Shown piece after piece: positions 7,761 to 12,951 of a DNA stretch of 12,951 nucleotides; positions within the stretch are counted from its first letter, which is position 1; the number at the start of each line of letters is the position of its first letter. The stretch is from Novosphingobium sp. (GTDB lineage: Bacteria; Pseudomonadota; Alphaproteobacteria; Sphingomonadales; Sphingomonadaceae). A model generated the notes under the pieces. The model had not been told where the DNA came from. It saw only the letters and a list, made by a program, of their open reading frames with translations, and searched no databases. The stretch lies in the NCBI GenBank assembly GCA_009885425.1, contig VFKS01000542.1, forward strand, positions 1 through 12,951, given 5' to 3'. A program made the position numbers and the translations under genes.

Positions 7761-7783
7761 CGAGTTGAGCTCTGACGAACTCG
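7761..7783. terminator. Weak hairpin between converging genes, possible terminator
   Basis: CGAGTT (7761-7766) and AACTCG (7778-7783) can pair as a 6-base stem around an 11-base loop. It lies in the 54-base gap between the end of the second ligase and the stop of the converging minus-strand gene. There is no T-run on either side, so intrinsic termination is uncertain. Confidence 0.22.
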
Positions 7784-7789
7784 GCCGAT

Positions 7790-8233
7790 TCAGGGCGCAG
7801 CCGTTGCCCACACCTGGCAGTCACCATTCAATAGGAACCACGTTTGCCGTTTTGCGTAGCGGACTGTGCCGGTGCATCTGATATGCAAGCGTTTTCCGCT
7901 GTTGGCTGCCAAAAACGATTGGTCGGTTGCCTTGCCGAGCTCCGGGTAATCGGCAATCCGTTTTCCCTTGGGAAGCTCGATCTGGATCAGGCCCGTGCCA
8001 TCAACCCGATCGGTGCAGCCGGGGTCCGAGAGGTAGTCGCCAGAGTGTCGATCGTAAAAGGGGTGCGCCGTTATCACGACCAGACGCGGACGCGGAGCAT
8101 GTTTGCGGAGCGAGGCATTCTTGACGGAGCAGACGGTTTCGGCGGTTGGTTCGATCGGCGCAGTCATGGTGCCGCTTGCGGCCTGAGGCGCAACCGAAAC
8201 CAGAATAGCGAATGGCAAATATAGCGACTTCAT
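7790..8233 (-). CDS. Small secreted four-cysteine protein, unknown function
   Basis: I do not recognise a named family. The 147-residue product begins with a Sec-type signal peptide: K2, a hydrophobic core (about 4-15), then a small-residue stretch AASG suggesting cleavage near residue 20. The mature part has four cysteines (35, 73, 120, 139), enough for two disulfides in the periplasm. The C-terminal segment GKRLHIRCTGTVRYAK and TWFLLNGDCQVW alternates hydrophobic and polar residues like paired beta strands, perhaps a small beta-barrel, but this is a guess. GC content is visibly lower than in the flanking operons. It converges on the first operon and diverges from the transporter operon. No good ribosome-binding sequence precedes the ATG. 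The signal peptide and cysteine spacing argue for a real gene; overlapping frames lack them. Confidence 0.68.
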   Translation of the reverse strand: MKSLYLPFAILVSVAPQAASGTMTAPIEPTAETVCSVKNASLRKHAPRPRLVVITAHPFYDRHSGDYLSDPGCTDRVDGTGLIQIELPKGKRIADYPELGKATDQSFLAANSGKRLHIRCTGTVRYAKRQTWFLLNGDCQVWATAAP

Positions 8234-8240
8234 TGATACA

Positions 8241-8249
8241 CTGTAACAT
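8241..8249 (+). repeat. Near-perfect 9-base direct repeat, copy 1 (CTGTAACAT)
   Basis: CTGTAACAT here and CTGTCACAT at 8282-8290 match at 8 of 9 positions and start 41 bases apart, about four helical turns. Copy 1 overlaps the candidate -10 of the minus-strand gene. They could be regulator half-sites, or chance in a short region. Confidence 0.25.
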
Positions 8250-8271
8250 GGGCCGCTTGTCCCGCAAACAA
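8243..8271 (-). promoter_or_regulatory. Possible promoter for the minus-strand secreted-protein gene
   Basis: Read on the minus strand, TTGTTT (8271-8266) is followed after 17 bases by TGTTAC (8248-8243), close upstream of the ATG at 8233. The -10 matches the consensus at only about three positions. This is motif evidence only. Confidence 0.22.
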
Positions 8272-8281
8272 TTAAGCCGTT

Positions 8282-8290
8282 CTGTCACAT
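8282..8290 (+). repeat. Near-perfect 9-base direct repeat, copy 2 (CTGTCACAT)
   Basis: This is the partner of CTGTAACAT at 8241-8249. It ends 7 bases before the candidate -35 (8298) of the transporter operon, where an activator or repressor site would be plausible. Confidence 0.25.
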
Positions 8291-8297
8291 TCAGTGA

Positions 8298-8325
8298 TTG
8301 GCAAGCGCGCTGGGTTCGCTAGCAT
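8298..8325 (+). promoter_or_regulatory. Candidate promoter of the polyamine transporter operon
   Basis: TTGGCA (8298-8303) and TAGCAT (8320-8325), separated by 16 bases, form a plausible housekeeping-type promoter about 40 bases before the ATG at 8367. The spacer holds the 8-base palindrome AGCGCGCT (8304-8311). A GC-N10-type sigma-54 reading does not fit. The region 8234-8366 holds no other gene. Confidence 0.4.
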
Positions 8326-8366
8326 AACCGAATAAGAAGACGTGCAACGCATCAAGGGGTGGTTCG

Positions 8367-9506
8367 ATGAAAGAGTTTGGGAACACGGGTAATCTTCGTT
8401 TGGGCCGGCGCTCGCTTCTGCAATCGCTTGGCGTGGCAGCGATCGGGATCAGTTTTGGCGGTTTGGCAGCGTGCAGCAAGGAAGCGGCGAAGGACGCGGC
8501 CAAGACCGGCGGCACCACCAAGATTGCGCCGACCGGGGAAGAGCCCAAGCTGAACTTCTACAACTGGGACACCTATATCGGCGAAACCACCCTGGCCGAT
8601 TTCAAGGGCGCGGGCGGGGCTGATGTCAACATGACCTTGTTCGCCAGCAATGACGAACTGTTCGCTAAGTTGCGCGCTGGCAATGCCGGTTATGACGTGA
8701 TTGTGCCTTCGAACGATTTTGTCGAGCGGATGGCAGGGGCCGATATGCTGATACCGCTGGATCATGCCCAGATCCCCAATTTTCAGAACATCGCGCCCGA
8801 ATATCAGGATGTTGCCTATGATCCCAAGCGCAAGCATTCGATGCCCTACACCTGGCTTACGCTGGGGATCGGCTATCGCAAATCCAAAGTGAAAGCGGTG
8901 CCCGACAGCTGGAAGGTGCTGTTTGATTCGGATGAGTACAAGGGCCGGATTGCGGTGCTTTCGGAAGCTGGCGACATGTTCCGGCTCTATGCCAAATATC
9001 TCGGCAAGTCAGTCAATGGCCTGACCAAGGACGATATCAAGCTGATCGAAGCGATGATGATCAAGCAGAAGCCTAATTTCAAGGCGTTCCACGAAGACAA
9101 CGGTCAGGATCTGCTGCTGAAGGGCGAGGTCGATCTGGTGCTCGAATACAACGGCGATATTGCTCAGGCGATGGCCGAGGATGATGACATCGGCTTTGTC
9201 CTGCCCAAGGAAGGCAGCCAGTTCAATTCGGACAATCTGTGCATCCCCAAGGGCGCCCCGCGGCCCAAGAATGCCCATGCCTTCATCAACTATCTGCTCG
9301 ATGCCGAGGCCGGCAAGAAGATCACCGAAACGATCCTCTATCCCACGCCTAACGCCGCAGCCAAGGCGCTGATGCCGGACGATTACAAGAACAACCCGGT
9401 GATCTTCCCCGCGGCTGAACTAATGGCGAAGTGCGAATACGCCAAGTACAACCCCGAACTGCAGCCGCTCTATGAGGAGGCCTTCACCCGCGTCCGGGCG
9501 TCCTGA
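8367..9506 (+). CDS. potD: Polyamine-binding lipoprotein of ABC transporter (PotD/PotF-like)
   Basis: The 379-residue periplasmic solute-binding protein starts with a twin-arginine-like signal (LGRRSLLQSLG, 12-22) that ends in the lipobox LAAC (C36), so it is probably a Tat-exported lipoprotein. An alanine/lysine-rich linker precedes the PotD fold: LNFYNWDTYIG (62-72), GYDVIVPSND (108-117), LVLEYNGDIAQA (257-268), NSDNLCIP (287-294) and ITETILYPTPNAAA (319-332), which closely follows the E. coli PotD C-terminal pattern. By-eye alignment keeps PotD W34 (W67), E171 (as D203), D257 (D289) and Y293 (Y325). W229 becomes Y261 and W255 becomes N287, so specificity may differ from spermidine/putrescine. 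AAGGGG lies 7 bases before the ATG. It leads the transporter operon; the first permease starts 3 bases after its stop. Confidence 0.9.
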   Translation: MKEFGNTGNLRLGRRSLLQSLGVAAIGISFGGLAACSKEAAKDAAKTGGTTKIAPTGEEPKLNFYNWDTYIGETTLADFKGAGGADVNMTLFASNDELFAKLRAGNAGYDVIVPSNDFVERMAGADMLIPLDHAQIPNFQNIAPEYQDVAYDPKRKHSMPYTWLTLGIGYRKSKVKAVPDSWKVLFDSDEYKGRIAVLSEAGDMFRLYAKYLGKSVNGLTKDDIKLIEAMMIKQKPNFKAFHEDNGQDLLLKGEVDLVLEYNGDIAQAMAEDDDIGFVLPKEGSQFNSDNLCIPKGAPRPKNAHAFINYLLDAEAGKKITETILYPTPNAAAKALMPDDYKNNPVIFPAAELMAKCEYAKYNPELQPLYEEAFTRVRAS

Positions 9507-9509
9507 TCG

Positions 9510-10421
9510 GTGGCGCTGCAAGATTGGAAACAGCACAAGCGCCCGTTCGCAGCGATTGCGAGCGGGCCGCTGCTTTGGCTGTTCCTGTTCTTTCTGGTGC
9601 CGATGACGATCGTGTGGCTCTACAGCTTTGGCCAGAACTCTGGACCGGCTGATATCAACATCACCGGCACGCTCGACAATTACAAGCGCGCGACCGAATG
9701 GCTCTATCTCTCGATTTTCGGCAAGAGCCTGGCGGTTGCCGCACTGGTCACCTTGATCTGTCTGGTGATCGGATTTCCGGTGGCCATGGCGATTACTTTC
9801 GCGCCTGAAAAATGGCGGCCGTGGCTGCTGGTAGCGATCATGCTGCCGTTCTGGACCAACCTCTTGATCCGGACCTATGCGCTGATGATGCTGATGGGCT
9901 CGAACGGATATGCCAACCAAGGGCTTGGCGCGATGTGGGAGGGGGCGAGCTGGCTCAAGACCATGGTCGGGCTCCAGCCGCTCGAAGCCTGGACCCCGGT
10001 CCAGCTACTCTACAACAATTTCGCGGTGGTGCTGGGGCTGGTCTATGTCCACCTGCCGTTCATGGTCTTGCCGCTCTATTCAGCGCTCGACCGGCTCGAC
10101 AAATCGCTGATCGAGGCGAGCCTTGATCTGGGCGCGGGGCATCTGAAAACGCTGTTCACGATTGTTGTGCCCTTGGCTGGACCGGGGATCATGGCCGGGG
10201 TGATGATCACGCTGATCCCCGCGCTGGGGGCCTATCTGACCCCCGATCTGATGGGCGGCACCGACAGCCAGATGATCGCCAACGTGATCGAGCGGCAGTT
10301 CAAGCGCGCCAATGATTGGCCGTTCGGCGCGGCGCTATCGTTCCTGCTGATCTATGCGATGTTCATTCTGGTCGCGCTGCAATCGCTGCGCGGTGATCGG
10401 ACCAAGACGGGGGAACGCTGA
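9510..10421 (+). CDS. potB: Polyamine ABC transporter permease (PotB/PotH-like)
   Basis: This 303-residue inner-membrane permease has about six hydrophobic helices (roughly 15-40, 71-97, 105-128, 172-192, 216-240 and 270-292). The cytoplasmic EAA loop EASLDLGAGHLKTLF...PLAGPGI (202-227) docks onto the ATPase. MLPFWTNLLIRTYA (111-124), LVYVHLPFMVLPLYS (177-191) and DLMGGTDSQMIANVI (246-260) followed by NDWPFGAA are close to E. coli PotB, closer than to PotH in the DLMGG...DWPFGAA segment. The start is GTG at 9510, 3 bases after the binding-protein stop; its ribosome-binding site is weak, so coupling to the upstream gene is likely. It overlaps the next permease at TGATG. Confidence 0.9.
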   Translation: MALQDWKQHKRPFAAIASGPLLWLFLFFLVPMTIVWLYSFGQNSGPADINITGTLDNYKRATEWLYLSIFGKSLAVAALVTLICLVIGFPVAMAITFAPEKWRPWLLVAIMLPFWTNLLIRTYALMMLMGSNGYANQGLGAMWEGASWLKTMVGLQPLEAWTPVQLLYNNFAVVLGLVYVHLPFMVLPLYSALDRLDKSLIEASLDLGAGHLKTLFTIVVPLAGPGIMAGVMITLIPALGAYLTPDLMGGTDSQMIANVIERQFKRANDWPFGAALSFLLIYAMFILVALQSLRGDRTKTGER

Positions 10422-11278
10422 TGGCCCAGTTTCATCGCCAATTGTTCAAACGCCCCCCGATCGCCCCGCTCGACTATACCCGCAAGGCCTGGATGCGGCT
10501 GTGGGTCGGGGCGACGCTGCTGTTCCTTTATGCCCCGCTGTTGGTGCTGATGGTGTTCAGCTTCAACGATTCCAAACGCAACGCGGTGTGGAAGGGCTTC
10601 ACGTTCAAATATTATGAAAAGGCCTTCGCGAATTCCTCGCTGGTCGACGCGATGGTCAATTCGCTGACCATTGCACTGTTCGCCACGATTGTCAGTGTGG
10701 TGCTCGGCGCGCTCGCCGGGGTGCTGCTGTGGCGGTTCCGGTTCCCGTTCAAGAGCGCGGTCGAGGGGGTGATGAGCCTGCCGATCATCGTCCCCGAAAT
10801 CTGCCTCGGCGTGGCGATGCTGATCTTCTTTGCCAAGATTGACTGGCCGACCGGCATGCCCTGGCCGCTGAACCTGTCGGCAATCACCATTGCTCACATC
10901 ACCTTTTGTTTTCCGTTCGTGGCGATGGTGGTGCGCAGCCGGATGGCCAGTTTCAACCGCGAACAGGAAGAGGCGGCCAAGGATCTGGGCGCCAGTGAAT
11001 GGCAGACGTTCCGCGATATCCTGCTGCCGCACATGAAACCGGGGTTGATCGCGGGGGCGCTGCTGGCCTTCACGCTCAGCCTCGATGATTTCGTAATCAC
11101 CTTCTTCACCAGCGGGCCCGATACCGTGACCTTCCCGGTCAAGGTCTATTCGATGGTCCGCTTTTCGGTCACGCCCGAAGTCAACGCGGCCTCGACCATC
11201 CTGATCCTCTTGACCATCGCCCTCACCGCCCTCGCGCTCAAAGTGCAGGGCGTCAAAGGCATTGCGGAAACACACTAA
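10421..11278 (+). CDS. potC: Polyamine ABC transporter permease (PotC/PotI-like)
   Basis: This is the second inner-membrane permease, 285 residues with about six helices (first about 29-48, last about 256-273). The EAA loop is EEAAKDLGASEWQTFRDILLPHMKPG (183-208). HITFCFPFVAMVV (159-171) and TLSLDDFVITFFTSGP (218-233), followed by KVYSMVRFSVTPEVNA, are the conserved PotC/PotI signature. It should pair with the PotB-like permease to form the channel. GGGGGAA lies about 6 bases before the ATG. The start overlaps the previous stop by one base (TGATG), and the end overlaps the ATPase start (TAATG), so the two permeases and the ATPase are tightly coupled. Confidence 0.91.
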   Translation: MAQFHRQLFKRPPIAPLDYTRKAWMRLWVGATLLFLYAPLLVLMVFSFNDSKRNAVWKGFTFKYYEKAFANSSLVDAMVNSLTIALFATIVSVVLGALAGVLLWRFRFPFKSAVEGVMSLPIIVPEICLGVAMLIFFAKIDWPTGMPWPLNLSAITIAHITFCFPFVAMVVRSRMASFNREQEEAAKDLGASEWQTFRDILLPHMKPGLIAGALLAFTLSLDDFVITFFTSGPDTVTFPVKVYSMVRFSVTPEVNAASTILILLTIALTALALKVQGVKGIAETH

Positions 11279-12399
11279 TGGCCGAACCCATCATCCAGAT
11301 CCGCAACGTCACCAAACGCTTTGGCAAGGTGGCCGCGGTCGACAATGTCAGCCTTGAAATCATGGCGGGCGAGTTTTTCGTCCTGCTCGGTCCATCGGGC
11401 TGCGGCAAGACCACGCTGCTACGGATGATCGCCGGGTTCGAGCTGCCGACCGAGGGCGAGATCCTGATCGACGGACAGGACATGGCCGGAATTCCGCCCA
11501 ACAAGCGTCCGGTCAACATGGTGTTTCAGTCCTATGCGGTTTTCCCGCACATGACCGTGGCGGACAATGTCGCCTATGGCCTGAAAATCGCCGGAGTCGG
11601 GCGGGGCGAACGCGAGGAGCGGGTCCGCGAGGCCCTGCAGCTGGTCAGCCTGGCCGGATTTGAGGACCGCAAACCCGATCAGATGTCAGGCGGTCAGCGC
11701 CAGCGCGTGGCCCTCGCGCGCAGTCTGGTGATGAAGCCCAAAGTGCTGCTGCTCGACGAGCCGCTATCGGCGCTCGACGCCAAATTGCGCGCTCAGATGC
11801 AGTTTGAGCTGAGCGAATTGCAGGATCACGTCGGGATTACCTTCGTCACCGTCACCCACGATCAGGACGAGGCCCTTTCGATGGCCGGGCGGATCGCGGT
11901 GATGAACAAAGGCGAGGTGGCGCAGATGGCCACGCCGTCCGACCTTTACGAATATCCGGCCAATCGGTTTGTGGCCGATTTCGTCGGCTCGGTGAACCTG
12001 TTCGAAGGCAAGCTGACGCTTGACGAGCCGGACCGTGCAGCGGTCGATTGCGCGGGGCTGGGCAAGGTCTATCTCAACCACGGCGTCACCGGGCCGCACG
12101 GCGCCGATGTCTGGATCGCGCTGCGGCCAGAGAAGATCTATCTCCATGTCCCGGGTGATGGCAAAGCGATCCGCGCCGCCGCGCAGGACGCGCCCGATGA
12201 CCACAATCTGGCGCGCGGGGTGATCAAGGGGATGAGCTATCTGGGCGATATCACCCTGTTTGAAATCCAGCTGGATAATGGCGCAAAGATCCGGGTGTCA
12301 CGCCCCAACCTGTCGCGCCGCGATCAGGAGGATTTCACCTGGGATGACCGCGTTTCGATGCACTGGCGCGCCGATAGCCCGGTTGTGCTGCTAAGCTGA
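11278..12399 (+). CDS. potA: Polyamine ABC transporter ATP-binding protein (PotA/PotG-like)
   Basis: The 373-residue ATPase energises polyamine import at the cytoplasmic face. All nucleotide-binding motifs are intact: Walker A GPSGCGKTT (38-46), Q-loop VFQSYAVFPHMTV with Q84, signature MSGGQRQR (136-143), Walker B VLLLDEP (156-162), D-loop SALD (164-167) and switch histidine H194 in VTHDQDEAL. After about residue 240 a C-terminal beta-rich TOBE-type domain follows, including ALRPEKIYL and YLGDITLFEI. Length and layout match PotA/PotG (about 378). The gene sits at the end of the transporter set, unlike the E. coli potABCD order where the ATPase is first. The puuD-like gene follows after 4 bases. 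The start overlaps the preceding stop (TAATG). Confidence 0.93.
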   Translation: MAEPIIQIRNVTKRFGKVAAVDNVSLEIMAGEFFVLLGPSGCGKTTLLRMIAGFELPTEGEILIDGQDMAGIPPNKRPVNMVFQSYAVFPHMTVADNVAYGLKIAGVGRGEREERVREALQLVSLAGFEDRKPDQMSGGQRQRVALARSLVMKPKVLLLDEPLSALDAKLRAQMQFELSELQDHVGITFVTVTHDQDEALSMAGRIAVMNKGEVAQMATPSDLYEYPANRFVADFVGSVNLFEGKLTLDEPDRAAVDCAGLGKVYLNHGVTGPHGADVWIALRPEKIYLHVPGDGKAIRAAAQDAPDDHNLARGVIKGMSYLGDITLFEIQLDNGAKIRVSRPNLSRRDQEDFTWDDRVSMHWRADSPVVLLS

Positions 12400-12403
12400 T
12401 CTG

Positions 12404-12951
12404 ATGGCCGCTGCCCGCCCCGTCCTCGGCGTAATTGCCTGCCAGCGTACCGTCGGCACCGAACCGGCGCAGGCGGTGATGGAGCGGTATATCCGCAGCG
12501 CGATGGTCCACGCCGATGTTGCCGCGCTGATCGTGCCTTCGCTGCCCGATCTGATGAGTGCCGCCGAAGTCGCGCCGCGGCTCGACGGCATTCTGCTGAC
12601 CGGCAGCCCATCGAATGTCGACCCGGCGCGCTACCGCGATGATGGCGGCGACGGGCCGTTTGATCCGGGCCGCGACGAGATTGCGCTGACGCTGGTGCAG
12701 CGGATGATCGATGCCGGGCGGCCGGTGTTCGGGATATGCCGGGGCTTTCAGGAAATCAACGTCGCGCTGGGCGGAACATTGCGCCGCGATACCTCAGCCA
12801 GTGCCGACCTGCTTCACCACCACGCCCCTGATGGCGCCGGGTTCGAGGCGATGTTCGCTCACCTGCACCCAGTGCACCTGAGCGAAGGCGGAATGCTGGC
12901 CTCGGCACTCGGCAAGACCGAACTGTCCGTAAATTCGGTGCACTATCAGGG
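12404..12951 (+). CDS. puuD: Gamma-glutamyl-GABA hydrolase (PuuD-like class I glutamine amidotransferase), C-terminus cut by window edge
   Basis: The visible 182 residues belong to the peptidase C26 / class I glutamine amidotransferase family. LDGILLTGSPSNVDP (60-74) contains the oxyanion-region glycines. FDPGRDE (86-92) is followed by PVFGICRGFQEINVALGG (107-124) with nucleophile C112, and VNSVHYQ (176-182) corresponds to the VNSLHHQ segment of PuuD. The catalytic His and Glu should lie beyond the window end. PuuD removes glutamate from gamma-glutamyl-GABA, the last step before GABA. The ATG at 12404 comes 4 bases after the ATPase stop; its ribosome-binding site is weak, so it is probably translated by coupling. 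Its place behind the transporter ties import to catabolism. Confidence 0.88.
   Translation, partial: MAAARPVLGVIACQRTVGTEPAQAVMERYIRSAMVHADVAALIVPSLPDLMSAAEVAPRLDGILLTGSPSNVDPARYRDDGGDGPFDPGRDEIALTLVQRMIDAGRPVFGICRGFQEINVALGGTLRRDTSASADLLHHHAPDGAGFEAMFAHLHPVHLSEGGMLASALGKTELSVNSVHYQ

Noticed and set aside
8001..8288. Alternative minus-strand frame of 95 codons overlapping the secreted-protein gene
   Set aside because: It has no signal peptide or domain pattern and is Arg-rich. The overlapping 147-residue frame has a convincing signal peptide and cysteine pattern.
8298..8320. Sigma-54 promoter before the transporter operon (starts with TTGGCA)
   Set aside because: The required GC 10 bases after the GG is absent (GG at 8312-8313 instead), so the -24/-12 spacing is not met.
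10352..11275. Open frame of 307 codons on the minus strand opposite the PotC-like permease
   Set aside because: It is rich in His, Arg, Gln and Glu, as expected from reading a hydrophobic membrane-protein gene backwards. The plus strand shows clear permease motifs.

Overview
The window looks like chromosomal DNA of an alphaproteobacterium, most likely a sphingomonad (Sphingomonadales). This is inferred from the high GC content with GC-rich third codon positions, the frequent GTG/TTG starts, and the flavour of the proteins. No rRNA, tRNA, mobile element or CRISPR array is visible. The dominant theme is uptake and breakdown of polyamines through gamma-glutamylated intermediates (Puu/Pau-type pathway).

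Left edge, minus strand (1-1526): a translationally coupled pair. A TIGR03169-type FAD/NAD(P) oxidoreductase, without the SelD domain often fused to that family, is followed by a TVP38/TMEM64 (SNARE-associated Golgi/DedA-like) membrane protein that runs off the left edge. The second gene starts at a TTG that overlaps the stop of the first and has a good Shine-Dalgarno site.

First plus-strand operon (1610-7735): DUF1499 membrane protein, PuuA-type gamma-glutamylpolyamine synthetase, PuuB-like FAD amine oxidase, a class III aminotransferase of the glutamate-1-semialdehyde aminomutase type, and a second glutamine synthetase-like ligase of another subfamily. Gaps are 4 bases, or the stop and start codons overlap, so this reads as one transcript.

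Between the two plus-strand blocks (7736-8366): a minus-strand gene for a small secreted four-cysteine protein of unknown function, converging on the first operon. Next to it is a divergent intergenic region with promoter-like elements and a near-perfect 9-base direct repeat.

Second plus-strand operon (8367 to the right edge): a Pot-type polyamine ABC transporter in the order binding lipoprotein, permease, permease, ATPase, followed after 4 bases by a PuuD-type gamma-glutamyl-GABA hydrolase cut by the window end. The genes fit one route: import, ligation of glutamate to the amine, oxidation or transamination of the free amine end, and release of glutamate. The aldehyde dehydrogenase (PuuC) and a dedicated regulator (PuuR-like) are not in the window. 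The most interesting points are the two different ligases bracketing an oxidase and an aminotransferase, the replacement of both tryptophans of the polyamine-binding aromatic box in the PotD-like protein, and the DUF1499 protein leading the catabolic operon.
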